Positions 17,239-25,694 of a stretch of DNA of 64,000 bases are shown piece by piece (position 1 is the stretch's first letter; every line of letters begins with the position of its first letter). Below the pieces are notes generated by a model that was not told where the DNA came from, ran no database searches, and saw only the letters and a program-made list of their open reading frames with translations. Origin of the DNA: SMYC01 sp963578475. Lineage in GTDB: Bacteria; Acidobacteriota; Vicinamibacteria; Marinacidobacterales; SMYC01. Made by a program: the position numbers and the translations under genes. The stretch covers positions 186,001-250,000 of the forward strand of contig CAUZCL010000001.1 of the NCBI GenBank assembly GCA_963578475.1. The letters run 5' to 3'.

Positions 17239-18015
17239 ATGGCAAGTAATCGATTCGAAGGTAAGGTCGCGCTCGTGACAGGGACAACGAGCGGCATCGG
17301 AAAAGCCACGGCGCTGCGGCTCGCAAGCGAAGGGGCCAAAGTAGCGGTGACCGCGCGACGCGAAGAAAAGCTCAAAGAGCTCGTCCTCGAGATTGAAGGC
17401 GCGGGCGGCTCGGCCTTTGCCGTCCCCGGCGACCTCACGAACGCCTCAGACCGTAAGCGGCTCGTCGACGAGACCGTGGCTCAATATGAAAGCCTCGATA
17501 TCCTTGTCAACGCGGCCGGCATCATCGCTTTTGGAACCATCGAGGACACTTCTCTTGAAGTCTGGCAGAAGATGTTCGACATCAACGTCGTGTCGGTCTT
17601 CCATCTCATGCAGCTCGCTCTCCCGCACATCATCCCGCGGAAAGGCAATATCGTGAACGTGTCGAGTGTGAACGGGATACGATCCTTCCCGGGGGTGCTC
17701 GCATATAACTCGAGCAAGTCGGCGCTCGACCAGCTCACGCGCTGCTCGGCGCTCGAGCTCGCGCCTGCGGGGGTCCGCGTGAACAACGTCAATCCTGGCG
17801 TCGTCGTCACCGAGCTCCACCGCCAGGCAGGCCTCGACGACGAGAAGTACGCGGCGTTTCTGGAGAGAAGCAAGACGACCCATCCGATCGGGCGCGTCGG
17901 GAAAGTCGAAGACCTCGCTGCGCTTATCACGTTTCTCGCTTCGGACGAAGCGACGTGGATCACTGGTGACACCGTCAACATCGACGGCGGGCGCCACCTG
18001 ACTTGCGCGCGCTAA
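17239..18015 (+). CDS. SDR family oxidoreductase
   Basis: A 258-residue classical short-chain dehydrogenase. Cofactor motif TGTTSGIGKATALRL (about 14-28), arginine in VTARREEKL suggesting NADP preference, NAAG (about 90-93), catalytic Ser in VSSVNG and YNSSK (about 156-160). The substrate is unknown. An AAAGGAGG site lies 8 nt before the ATG. Its TAA overlaps the TAG of convergent cstA. Confidence 0.9.
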   Translation: MASNRFEGKVALVTGTTSGIGKATALRLASEGAKVAVTARREEKLKELVLEIEGAGGSAFAVPGDLTNASDRKRLVDETVAQYESLDILVNAAGIIAFGTIEDTSLEVWQKMFDINVVSVFHLMQLALPHIIPRKGNIVNVSSVNGIRSFPGVLAYNSSKSALDQLTRCSALELAPAGVRVNNVNPGVVVTELHRQAGLDDEKYAAFLERSKTTHPIGRVGKVEDLAALITFLASDEATWITGDTVNIDGGRHLTCAR

Positions 18016-19691
18016 CTGAGCGCTTCGTCGAGACTCGCAACCGCATCGTCACGTCTGCGGGTGAAGCGGATAACTCCCTCGACGATCAACCAGATCGCCA
18101 GCAACAACACGATGCTGCCCACGGCCAAGAGCAAGTAGCTGCCTTGGTTGAAGAAGCTCCGGACGTTGATGATCATCGCAGCGAGGGTCGTCACAAGCAT
18201 GAAGACCATCGGGATGGCGGTATAGAGATAGTTTTTCTTCCGGAAGTAGAGGTAGAGCGTCACGGTCAAAAGCGTCAGCCCGGCCATGACTTGGTTGGTT
18301 GTTCCGAAGACCGCCCACAGCACGACGCCGGCGGGCCGGCCATCGACCCTTAGAAGCGCGAAGAAACCAATGGCCGCGACCGACAACGTCGTCGCGACAT
18401 AGCGGTTTGCGAGCACGGGCATCTTCACCGTCTCGGCGACCTCTTCGATGTTGTAGCGCAGAAGCCGCGTGGCCGAATCGAGCGTCGTGAGCGCGAAGGA
18501 GACGGCCACGAGTGCTATGAACGCCTTGCCTAAGGCGGGATCGATTCCCAGGCTCGCGAGAAACGTCGCGGAGCCTGAGACGAAGGCGTCCAAGTTCGAA
18601 GCGAGACCATCCGCCGATTCCCAATTCGAGTAGTGTGCGCGCCACGCTGTCGGGCTCGCGAAACCAGCGGTGCAGGCAAGAACGGCCGCAAGACCCAGAA
18701 CACTCTCGCAAACCATGCCTCCATAACCGATGAAGACGGCGTCCTCCTCCTTGTCCAGCTGCTTCGCCGTCGTTCCCGAGGAGACGAGCGCGTGGAACCC
18801 CGAAACGGCGCCACAGGCGATCACGATGAACACGAAAGGATAGAGGGGCGGCGCACCCGGCGGGCTTGGGTCGAAGGCGGGAGCCACGAAGCTCGGACGC
18901 AGAATGGCAAAGCCGAGAAAGATCGCGATGAGCCCCAGATAAAGAAGCAGCGAGTTCAAGAAGTCTCGCGGCTGAAGCAAGAGCCACACGGGCAGCACCG
19001 AGGCGGCAAAGGCGTAAGCGAGCAGAATGTAGCTCCACGAGGACACGCTCAAGTCCGGCGTTGGGAGAACACGGCCCATATAGACGGCGATTAACGTGAG
19101 CACGAAGCCGACGAGCGTCAAGCGTCCGAGCGGCACGCCCTTCTTGTAGAAGAGCACCCCCATCGCCACGGCCAGCACCATCAAGGAGAAGCTCGGGAAC
19201 ACCGCCTCGGGATAGAAATCCGCGGAAAAGAGCTGAGAGACAACTTGGACGAAGACACCCATCGCGAGTGCTATGAGAAAAATAATAATAACGTGAAAGA
19301 GGCTCTTCGCCCGGTGCCCGATGATGTTCTCGGCCACCTTGCCGACCGATTTGCCCTTCGCGCGCAAGCTCACCGCCAAGGCGCTAAAATCGTGCACGGC
19401 GCCAATGAAGATCGTTCCCAAAACGACCCAAATCATCGCGGGAACCCAGCCCCACATCACCGCGATGGCGGGGCCGAGCATCGGCGCGAGCCCGGCGATA
19501 GATGCATAGTGATGCCCGAAAAGAACGTAGCGCTTGGAAGGAACGTAGTCGTGACCGTCATTTAGAATATGCGCGGGTGTCTCGGTAGCGCCCGTAAGCT
19601 CGAAGAGATGGCGCGCGATCCGTTTCGCGTAGAAGTGATAGCCAAGAAGATAGACGACGAAGCAACTAATCGCTGCTACGATAGGGCTCAT
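18012..19691 (-). CDS. cstA: CstA-family carbon starvation/pyruvate transporter
   Basis: A 559-residue membrane protein with about 14-16 hydrophobic segments. Family landmarks are YHFYAKRIARHLFEL near the N terminus, VPSKRYVLFGHHYASIAG (about 50-67), GPAIAVMWGWVPAMIWV and FSALAVSLRAKGKSVG (about 101-116). CstA/BtsT proteins import pyruvate or peptides. This is the short (about 560-residue) form. The ATG at 19691 has GGGAGGG 5 nt upstream and a perfect TATAAT further up. Confidence 0.9.
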   Translation of the reverse strand: MSPIVAAISCFVVYLLGYHFYAKRIARHLFELTGATETPAHILNDGHDYVPSKRYVLFGHHYASIAGLAPMLGPAIAVMWGWVPAMIWVVLGTIFIGAVHDFSALAVSLRAKGKSVGKVAENIIGHRAKSLFHVIIIFLIALAMGVFVQVVSQLFSADFYPEAVFPSFSLMVLAVAMGVLFYKKGVPLGRLTLVGFVLTLIAVYMGRVLPTPDLSVSSWSYILLAYAFAASVLPVWLLLQPRDFLNSLLLYLGLIAIFLGFAILRPSFVAPAFDPSPPGAPPLYPFVFIVIACGAVSGFHALVSSGTTAKQLDKEEDAVFIGYGGMVCESVLGLAAVLACTAGFASPTAWRAHYSNWESADGLASNLDAFVSGSATFLASLGIDPALGKAFIALVAVSFALTTLDSATRLLRYNIEEVAETVKMPVLANRYVATTLSVAAIGFFALLRVDGRPAGVVLWAVFGTTNQVMAGLTLLTVTLYLYFRKKNYLYTAIPMVFMLVTTLAAMIINVRSFFNQGSYLLLAVGSIVLLLAIWLIVEGVIRFTRRRDDAVASLDEALS

Positions 19692-19716
19692 TCGACCCTC
19701 CCTTTCGGAATCGAGG

Positions 19717-19746
19717 ATTATAGGTTCTAGGCACGAGCCTAAACAA
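19717..19746 (-). promoter_or_regulatory. Probable cstA promoter
   Basis: On the minus strand TATAAT (19722-19717) is a perfect -10, with TTGTTT (19746-19741) 18 bp upstream as a weak -35. The start point would be about 20 nt before the cstA ATG, just upstream of its SD. Confidence 0.45.
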
Positions 19747-19782
19747 ACGCTCGATTAGAATCGGGTCAAAGGATTCGCAGAT

Positions 19783-21072
19783 TTGCAGAATTTGAAAGGT
19801 TTTCGAGATTTCTTCCCCGAGGAGATGGCGGAGCGGACACACGTGTTCGACGCGATGCGCCGGGTCGCGACACGCTACGGTTTCGTGGAATATGACGGCC
19901 CGCCGCTAGAGAGCCTCGAGCTATATAGGAAGAAATCCGGCGACGAGATCGTGGCCCAGCTTTACCACTTCGAGGACAAAGGCGGCCGCGAGGTTGCGCT
20001 CCGGCCGGAGATGACGCCCACTTTGGCGCGCATGGTGGCCGCGCGCGCGAACTCCCTTCAAAAGCCCATCAAGTGGTTCTCGATCCCGCAGTTGTTCCGC
20101 TACGAAAGAAACCAAAGAGGCCGCCTCCGCGAGCACTTCCAGCTCAACGTCGATATCATCGGCGCCCGCGAGGTCGAAGCCGATGCTGAGCTTCTCGCCG
20201 TAGGACTCGACGTCCAACGCGAGCTCGGGCTCACCAAGGAAGATGTCGTCGCCCGCGTCAACGATCGCCGCATCGTCTCGGGGGCGCTCGGCCTTCTCGG
20301 GGTCTCCGAGGACAGCATCGCGGCAACCCATACCGCTATCGATAAATTCCGAAAAGTGCCCGACGAAACTTTTACGGAGCTTCTCTCGGATGCCGGACTT
20401 TCCGACAACGCTATCGAGGAAATTCGAAAACTATGCTCCGGCAGCGTGAGTGTTTTCGAGTGGTTCGCGCCTCAGCTCGACGACGCCGACGAGCCGACAC
20501 GAGAGGCCGTCTTGGCTCTCGAGACCTATCTCGCGCGGATGGCCGAAGTGGGCTTCGAAGACTTTGTCGAAGTCGATTTTTCAATCGTGCGCGGGCTCGC
20601 TTATTACACCGGGATCGTTTTCGAACTCTACGACCGGAAAGGCAAGGAGCGCGCTATCTGCGGCGGCGGCCGCTACGATGACCTCGTCCAATCGCTCGGC
20701 GGACCTGATTTGCCGGCCCTCGGCTTCGGGATGGGCGACGTCGTGCTGAGCCTCATGTTGCGCGATCGTGGCCTGATGCCGAAGGCGCCGCCACGCTCGG
20801 ACGTTGTCGTCATCCCCGTAGGCGCCGAGCTCGCCGTTATCGCGCGCCTGATCACGACCGAGCTTCGCCGCGCGGGAAAGCGCGCCGAAACGCCGTACTC
20901 CTCCGCGGGCGTCAGCAAGGACCTGAAAGCCACGGGCCAACGCGGCATCCCCTACGCCGTCATCGTGGGCCCGGAGGAGTGGGCCGCCCACGAAGTCAAC
21001 TTAAAGGACTTACGCACCGGCAAACAAACCCGCGTCCCCGTCGACGCCCTCGCCGCCAAAATCAAAACCTAG
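19783..21072 (+). CDS. hisS: Histidyl-tRNA synthetase
   Basis: A 429-residue class II synthetase. It opens LKGFRDFFPEEM (HisRS motif 1 region). Motif 2 is FRYERNQRGRLREHFQLN (about 106-123), the histidine loop is RGLAYYTGIVFELY (about 271-284), motif 3 is GGGRYDDLV (about 294-302), and a C-terminal anticodon-binding domain starts near SDVVVIPVG. The TTG start at 19783 is preceded by AAAGGA; no ATG lies nearby. The stop is followed about 50 bp later by a long palindromic repeat. Confidence 0.95.
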   Translation: MQNLKGFRDFFPEEMAERTHVFDAMRRVATRYGFVEYDGPPLESLELYRKKSGDEIVAQLYHFEDKGGREVALRPEMTPTLARMVAARANSLQKPIKWFSIPQLFRYERNQRGRLREHFQLNVDIIGAREVEADAELLAVGLDVQRELGLTKEDVVARVNDRRIVSGALGLLGVSEDSIAATHTAIDKFRKVPDETFTELLSDAGLSDNAIEEIRKLCSGSVSVFEWFAPQLDDADEPTREAVLALETYLARMAEVGFEDFVEVDFSIVRGLAYYTGIVFELYDRKGKERAICGGGRYDDLVQSLGGPDLPALGFGMGDVVLSLMLRDRGLMPKAPPRSDVVVIPVGAELAVIARLITTELRRAGKRAETPYSSAGVSKDLKATGQRGIPYAVIVGPEEWAAHEVNLKDLRTGKQTRVPVDALAAKIKT

Positions 21073-21123
21073 CTCTCGCCAGGTAACCTGAAAGCGTTCT
21101 AAATCTAAACCACAGAGCGAATT

Positions 21124-21222
21124 CTCATCCCCGCATCCCCTCCTATCCCCACATCCCCCTTGCCTTTAAAAACGCCGCTAAAAGCAAGGAGAGGTGGGGA
21201 TAGGAGGGGATGGGGGGATAAG
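21124..21222. repeat. Long palindromic repeat, copy 1 (after hisS)
   Basis: Two arms of about 43 nt flank a short loop. The left arm is rich in ATCCCC units and ends CTTGCCTTT; the central loop is AAAAACGCCGCT; the right arm begins AAAAGCAAGG and returns through GAGAGGTGGGGATAGG. The arms are nearly fully complementary. The inner 20 nt per arm and the loop are shared with copy 2 at 25536-25640, while the outer arms differ between copies yet stay self-complementary. It lies immediately after hisS. Confidence 0.85.
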
Positions 21223-21283
21223 AAAGAATTTGCTTCAGAACATGAAACCAAACCTTCGGTTCTGACGGGTCAGAGCGTAGAGA

Positions 21284-21523
21284 TTAGTCCACCGGCTCGA
21301 TCCGTACTTGCTCGTCGTCTTCGAGGTGCACGCGGAAGCGGACGCCTTCGGGAAAGAGATCGGGGTCGCGAAAGACCGGCATGGGCCGCGCGGGCTCGCG
21401 CACAAAGAAATCTCCATCGGGAACGAGAGCGCCGATGAAAACGAGCTCACGCCATTTGCGCCGCGGAAGCCAAAAAGCGCCCACTCCACGCTTCACGTTC
21501 TCGAACGGTCGCTCATCCACCAT
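21284..21523 (-). CDS. Hypothetical 79-residue protein
   Basis: A small soluble protein, MVDERPFENVKRG at the start, with beta-rich central sequence (ELVFIGALVPDGDFFVRE) and an acidic end. The ATG at 21523 has GAAGGG upstream. It lies head-to-head with trmJ with only 16 bp between the two start codons, so each promoter must lie in the other gene's leader or coding sequence. The residue pattern looks genuine, but I do not recognise the family. Confidence 0.5.
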   Translation of the reverse strand: MVDERPFENVKRGVGAFWLPRRKWRELVFIGALVPDGDFFVREPARPMPVFRDPDLFPEGVRFRVHLEDDEQVRIEPVD

Positions 21524-21539
21524 AATAGACCCTTCAATT

Positions 21540-22265
21540 ATGCCAAAAGTCCGCGTCGTTCTAGTTCGCCCCGAGAACGCCGCCAATGTCGGCGCGGTCG
21601 CGCGCGTTGTCGCGAATACCGGCCTCGAAGGCGTCGACGTCGTCGCCCCCTGCGATTGGCGCACCCTCGAAGCCTGGCGCATGGCGTGGCGCTCCGAAGA
21701 TATCTTGGAGGCGACGCGCGAGTTCACGAGCCTCGACGAAGCGCTCGAGGGCGCGGTCTATGTCGCGGGCTTGTCCGGACGTTCCGGGATGCGCATCAAG
21801 CCGATAACGCCTCGGGCGATGGCGGCCGAGATCGCCGCGCTCGATGCTAGCGCGCAGGTCGCGCTCGTCTTCGGATGCGAGTCCCAGGGTCTCACGGAGA
21901 ACGATCTGAGGCATTGTCAGCGCCGAGTTGGAATCCCGGCTGATCCACGGCAGCCTTCGCTCAACCTGGCCCAGTCCGTGATGGTCACGTGCTACGAGGT
22001 CTATCAGGTGCAAGCACCCAAACAAGCACCGCTTCCGCGAGCGCCTTTCGAAGACGTCGAGCCGGCACTCGCGAAGCTCGAAGAAGCGCTCCTCGACGTC
22101 AACTTCTTTACGGCGGACAACGTGGGACCGCGTTTCGCGGAATGGCGGGAGCTCTTCGGACGCGCCGGGCTGACGCCTCGTGAGGTAAAGCTCGTTCTCG
22201 CACTCGCGCGCAAAGTGCGAAACCTCGGTCGGATGGCGCAGCAATCTACGTTTAAGAAGCCTTGA
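21540..22265 (+). CDS. trmJ: tRNA 2'-O-methyltransferase TrmJ (SpoU/SPOUT family)
   Basis: A 241-residue SAM-dependent methylase acting on tRNA position 32. N-terminal VLVRPENAANVGAVARV (about 6-22) with the SPOUT Asn-Gly-Arg region, motif 2 ALVFGCESQGLTENDL (about 109-124) and motif 3 PSLNLAQSVMVTCYEV (about 137-152), then a C-terminal helical tail as in TrmJ. The ATG at 21540 is chosen by homology; the open frame extends upstream without support. No SD is evident. The 3' end overlaps the convergent hydrolase by 14 nt. Confidence 0.88.
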   Translation: MPKVRVVLVRPENAANVGAVARVVANTGLEGVDVVAPCDWRTLEAWRMAWRSEDILEATREFTSLDEALEGAVYVAGLSGRSGMRIKPITPRAMAAEIAALDASAQVALVFGCESQGLTENDLRHCQRRVGIPADPRQPSLNLAQSVMVTCYEVYQVQAPKQAPLPRAPFEDVEPALAKLEEALLDVNFFTADNVGPRFAEWRELFGRAGLTPREVKLVLALARKVRNLGRMAQQSTFKKP

Positions 22266-22938
22266 GGTGCTTGCCGAAGAAGTCCTGGACGCGGTTCCAC
22301 GCATCCGTCGCCGCGGGAAGGTTGTAGACCTCGCGCTCGTCATTGTAGAACGCGTGGTCGACACCCGGATAGATGTGAAAATCGGTGGACACATCAGCTG
22401 CCTTCAGCTTCCCTTCGAGCTCTTTCACGACATCCGGGTTGACGAAGCCGTCATTCTCCGCAAATAGACCCAGCACCGGCGCTTTGATCTGTGTGTAATC
22501 GGGCTGCACGTTCGGATGGATGCCGTAGAAGTCGACGCAGGCGCCGACGCGGTCGTTCTTGCTGGCCGCAAAGAGCGCGAGCTGGCCGCCCATGCAAAAA
22601 CCTATGACGCCGATCTTCTCGCCGGTGGATGCGCTCGCGACGTAATCCACCGCGCCGCGTAAATCCTTCTCCGCGGAGTCGATGTTCAAAGCCATCATGA
22701 GCTTTCCGGCATCGTTCGGGGATTTCGTCGCTTCACCGTGATACATGTCCGGCGCGAGCGCGACATAGCCCACCGACGCGAACCGATCCACCACCGTCTT
22801 GATGTGGCCGACGAGACCCCACCACTCCTGTATCACAACGACGCCGCGGCCCTCGCCGCGCTCGGGTTTTGTCAAATAGCCGCTTGCCGTGCCGCCATTG
22901 GCGGCAAACTCCACCATCGTTCCGTTGAGGCCGGACAT
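22252..22938 (-). CDS. Dienelactone hydrolase family protein
   Basis: A 228-residue alpha/beta hydrolase. Nucleophile cysteine in GVIGFCMGGQLAL (about 110-122), Asp in LFAENDGFVNPD (about 160-171) and His in GVDHAFYND (about 194-202) give the Cys-Asp-His triad of carboxymethylenebutenolidase-type enzymes. The early EWWGL motif (about 38-42) is typical. Many such proteins in heterotrophs act on unknown esters. Cytoplasmic; no signal peptide. Confidence 0.9.
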   Translation of the reverse strand: MSGLNGTMVEFAANGGTASGYLTKPERGEGRGVVVIQEWWGLVGHIKTVVDRFASVGYVALAPDMYHGEATKSPNDAGKLMMALNIDSAEKDLRGAVDYVASASTGEKIGVIGFCMGGQLALFAASKNDRVGACVDFYGIHPNVQPDYTQIKAPVLGLFAENDGFVNPDVVKELEGKLKAADVSTDFHIYPGVDHAFYNDEREVYNLPAATDAWNRVQDFFGKHLKAS

Positions 22939-23027
22939 TATCCGCGTATCCTACAGCATTCGGCATACAGCTTCAGCATTCAGGGCTCGGGCTTGACCGG
23001 GTTCTCTCACTTCGGGACAATCTCCTC

Positions 23028-23957
23028 GTGATAGCGACTCCGCCTATGGTGCTTACGCGGGAAGAGATGTCTTTTGATTTTGGCGTGGCGCGGTTTGATG
23101 TGGAGCGGGATCGGAAGTTGCTCGTTTGGATCTTCGATCAGTTTCTTTACGGTGAAGTGACGGGGATCCAAGTTGGGCATTGGCTTTATCGGGCGCCGAC
23201 TCTCGATGCTGCGAATTTTCTTGCGCGCCAAGCGGTGGAAGAGCTGCAGCACGTAGATCGTTTTCTCGAGATCTTCGGGATTCTCGCCGCCACTCCCGGG
23301 CCCGCTCATCCCGCGGTGCGTTTTCTTTCGACGGGCATGATGTCTGATGACTGGAACGAGCACGTGTGTCTCGAGATGGCGCTCGGCGAAGGTTACGTGC
23401 TCACGGTGCTCTACGGGCTCATCGATACGCTCGAGCAAGGGGAGATCCGCTCGATTCTGCAGCGGGCCACGCGGCAGGAAGAACGCCACGTTGCCTTCGG
23501 AGAATCGGAGACGATCAAGGCGCTTCAGGAGAAACCGCGCGAGCGACGCCGTCTTCTCGGACTGTCGCTTTGGTCACTCGTCGCCATAGGTCTTCTGGCG
23601 CGGGCGGTCGAACGGCGCGCGAGCGACGAGCATCCGGTGCTCCGACAGTTTCCGGGTTTTCTGCGCCACGTGCACCGAACAACAGAGCTTCGGCTCGAAC
23701 GGCTGGGAATCTTGAATTCACCATTTTCCGAGATCGGTTTGCTCTCGAGATCGGGTATGATGAGCCTGTCAGCCGTGCGCCACTTGGCTAACCGCCTCTG
23801 GCCCAGGCGTCGGCCACGCTTGACGACAACGTATCTCGAAGATGCGCGGGTGCGCTCAGGTGCAAATCAGCGTGGTCGTGCAGGTCACGCCCCGCATGCC
23901 GCCGATGGTACCGGTGACGAGGTGAGAGATCTGACGGATGTCGTCGACCTCGAGTAG
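23028..23957 (+). CDS. Ferritin-like di-iron domain protein
   Basis: A 309-residue protein whose first 170 residues show a ferritin-like four-helix di-iron pattern: a Glu in FLYGEVTG (about 43), EELQH (about 72-76), a Glu in CLEMALGEGY and EERH (about 151-154). A hydrophobic stretch RLLGLSLWSLVAIGLLARAV follows. The last 34 codons are antisense to a RAM/AsnC-like sequence and look like read-through, so the true stop may have been lost. The start is GTG at 23028; the ATG at 23046 is an alternative. The substrate is unknown. Confidence 0.65.
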   Translation: MIATPPMVLTREEMSFDFGVARFDVERDRKLLVWIFDQFLYGEVTGIQVGHWLYRAPTLDAANFLARQAVEELQHVDRFLEIFGILAATPGPAHPAVRFLSTGMMSDDWNEHVCLEMALGEGYVLTVLYGLIDTLEQGEIRSILQRATRQEERHVAFGESETIKALQEKPRERRRLLGLSLWSLVAIGLLARAVERRASDEHPVLRQFPGFLRHVHRTTELRLERLGILNSPFSEIGLLSRSGMMSLSAVRHLANRLWPRRRPRLTTTYLEDARVRSGANQRGRAGHAPHAADGTGDEVRDLTDVVDLE

Positions 23958-24080
23958 CGCAACGATGTCATAAGGACCTGTGACCGGGTCGACCGTTCCG
24001 GCGGTGGGCATTCGCTCGAGTGAGCGGATGATCGCCTCGACGCGTCTTGGTACGGTCTGAATGAGAATGTAGGCGCGGAG
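23856..24080 (-). pseudogene. Lrp/AsnC-type RAM domain fragment lacking a start codon
   Basis: Minus-strand frame reading LRAYILIQTVPRRVEAI, then TAGTVDPVTGPYDIVALLE and ending TTTLICT before TGA at 23858-23856. This is a full stand-alone Lrp/AsnC C-terminal (RAM) domain, which binds amino-acid effectors. The frame is open upstream to about 24195 but contains no ATG, GTG or TTG, so the start has been lost or a base is wrong nearby. Its 3' end overlaps the ferritin-like frame by about 100 bp on the opposite strand. Confidence 0.6.
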
Positions 24081-24232
24081 TTTTCGCGGCTTAGTGGATG
24101 ATGAATATTTTTGAACTTGGTTACTCGGGCTCGTGTCATGTGTGCCACCCGCTACCCCGTGCGGACCAGTTGAGAAGGTTCGGACTTCGGACTTTCACTT
24201 GCGCTCGGAATCTGCTAACATAGTTGGCGAGG

Positions 24233-24289
24233 GTTCCATTTGGAACTTTAGGTCCCGGCTGTTCTGGCGGGACGATAGTTGCGACGCAA
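24233..24289 (+). promoter_or_regulatory. Tandem inverted repeats in the rho leader
   Basis: Three perfect inverted repeats in 57 bp upstream of rho: GTTCCA-TT-TGGAAC (24233-24246), GTCCCG-N10-CGGGAC (24252-24273) and TTGCG-A-CGCAA (24279-24289). A weak -10-like TAACAT lies at 24216-24221. Rho genes are commonly autoregulated through their leader RNA (established for E. coli), so these may be part of such control. Confidence 0.4.
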
Positions 24290-24350
24290 TAGCTCCCTTA
24301 TGATAGACGCTGTTGGTCCCAACGAGCCAAAAGTAAAAAGAAAAGGGTCT

Positions 24351-25505
24351 ATGACTCGTCAAAGTGCGCCTCCCATTGCAGCTGAAGGTGTGCTGGAGCT
24401 GGAACAGCAAGGTAACGGCCATCTCCGGCAAATCGAAAAGAATTTCCTCCCCAGCCCCGAGGACGTTCGCGTCCCTAACCGCCTGGTCAATAAGTACTTC
24501 CTGAAAGAGGGCCAGTTCATCGAGGGCCCATCGGGAATGGCCCGCCGGCGGAACAACCGCCGCGGCGGTCCACCGCATCGCGAGCTCACGGCCGTCGACA
24601 CGGTCAACGGCTTCAAGCTGCGGGAGCTCCCCGAAGTACGCCCCTATTCAGAGCTCGTGAGCGAGCATCCGGACGACCGGCTGCGGCTATCCCAGAAGCC
24701 AGAAGACCCGCTCTCGATGCGGGTGGTGGATCTGATCACGCCCATCGGCCGCGGTCAGCGCGGGCTCATCGTGGCGTCCCCCAAGACCGGCAAGACGATC
24801 CTTCTCGAACAGATCGGCTGCGCCATCGCCGAGTATTACCCCGAGAGCCATCTCTACATACTCCTGATCGACGAACGCCCCGAAGAAGTCACGCACATGC
24901 GCCGCACGGTCAACGCGCAAGTCATCGCCTCGACCTCGGACGGAACGAGCGCGAACCATATACGCATCGCGCGCCTCGTGCTCGAGCGCGCGCGGCGGCA
25001 AGTCGAGATGGGCGACGACGTCGTGATCCTGCTCGACTCGATCACCCGACTCGGACGCGCTAGCAACCGCGAGCAAAAAGGCCGTGGCAAAACGATGAGC
25101 GGCGGCATCGACTCCCGAGCGCTCGAGTTCCCCCGCCAATTCTTCGGCGCGGCGCGCAACGTCGAAGATGGCGGAAGCCTAACCATTCTCGGCACCGCTC
25201 TCGTCGATACTGGAAGCCAAATGGACGAAGTGATTTTTCAGGAGTTCAAGGGCACCGGCAACATGGAGCTCGTGCTCGACCGCAAGCTCGCCGAGTCGCG
25301 CATCTTCCCCGCCATCGACATCGCAGGCTCCGGCACCCGTCGCGAAGAACTTCTTCTCGACGCAGAAGAGCTCCCGAAGGTGCACCTGTTACGCCGCGCT
25401 CTAGCCGGCCTCAAACCAACCGAATCCATGTCGCTGCTCCTCGACAAGATGAAAAAAACCAAGAGCAACAAGGATCTCCTCGATCAAATCAAAATCAGAC
25501 CGTAG
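24351..25505 (+). CDS. rho: Transcription termination factor Rho
   Basis: Hexameric RNA helicase that terminates transcription. The cold-shock-like RNA-binding domain starts almost at once (GVLELEQQGNGHLRQ, then VRVPNRLVNKYFLKEGQFIEG). Walker A is ASPKTGKT, Walker B lies around VVILLDSITRLGRA, the Q/R loops follow (KGRGKTMSGG) and the arginine finger region is near DIAGSGTRREELLL. I chose ATG 24351 because AAAAGGG precedes it; upstream in-frame starts at 24300 (ATG) and 24279 (TTG) have no SD and the latter sits inside an inverted repeat. At about 384 residues it lacks the helical Rho_N domain. Confidence 0.95.
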   Translation: MTRQSAPPIAAEGVLELEQQGNGHLRQIEKNFLPSPEDVRVPNRLVNKYFLKEGQFIEGPSGMARRRNNRRGGPPHRELTAVDTVNGFKLRELPEVRPYSELVSEHPDDRLRLSQKPEDPLSMRVVDLITPIGRGQRGLIVASPKTGKTILLEQIGCAIAEYYPESHLYILLIDERPEEVTHMRRTVNAQVIASTSDGTSANHIRIARLVLERARRQVEMGDDVVILLDSITRLGRASNREQKGRGKTMSGGIDSRALEFPRQFFGAARNVEDGGSLTILGTALVDTGSQMDEVIFQEFKGTGNMELVLDRKLAESRIFPAIDIAGSGTRREELLLDAEELPKVHLLRRALAGLKPTESMSLLLDKMKKTKSNKDLLDQIKIRP

Positions 25506-25535
25506 AAAAGTCCGCGACCAAAACCCATTCCCCAT

Positions 25536-25640
25536 TCCATCCCCACCTCCCCGTTCTTATCCCCATATCCCCTTGCTTTTAAAAACGCCGCTGAAAAGCA
25601 AGGAGAGGTGGGGATAAAAACGGGGAGGTGGGGATAAGAA
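25536..25640. repeat. Long palindromic repeat, copy 2 (after rho)
   Basis: Arms of about 42 nt: the left arm runs ATCCCCACCTCCCCGTT...CCCCTTGCTTTT, the loop is AAAAACGCCGCTG, and the right arm runs AAAAGCAAGGAGAGG...CGGGGAGGTGGGGAT. The inner stem (CTTGCTTTT/AAAAGCAAG), the loop and the following GAGAGGTGGGGATA match copy 1; the outer segments differ but pair within the copy. It begins about 30 bp after the rho stop. Confidence 0.85.
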
Positions 25641-25694
25641 AAGACGCAGCGCTTTTCTTGGTATTGCTCCCAAAAACAGTCTGGAGGGCAGCGA

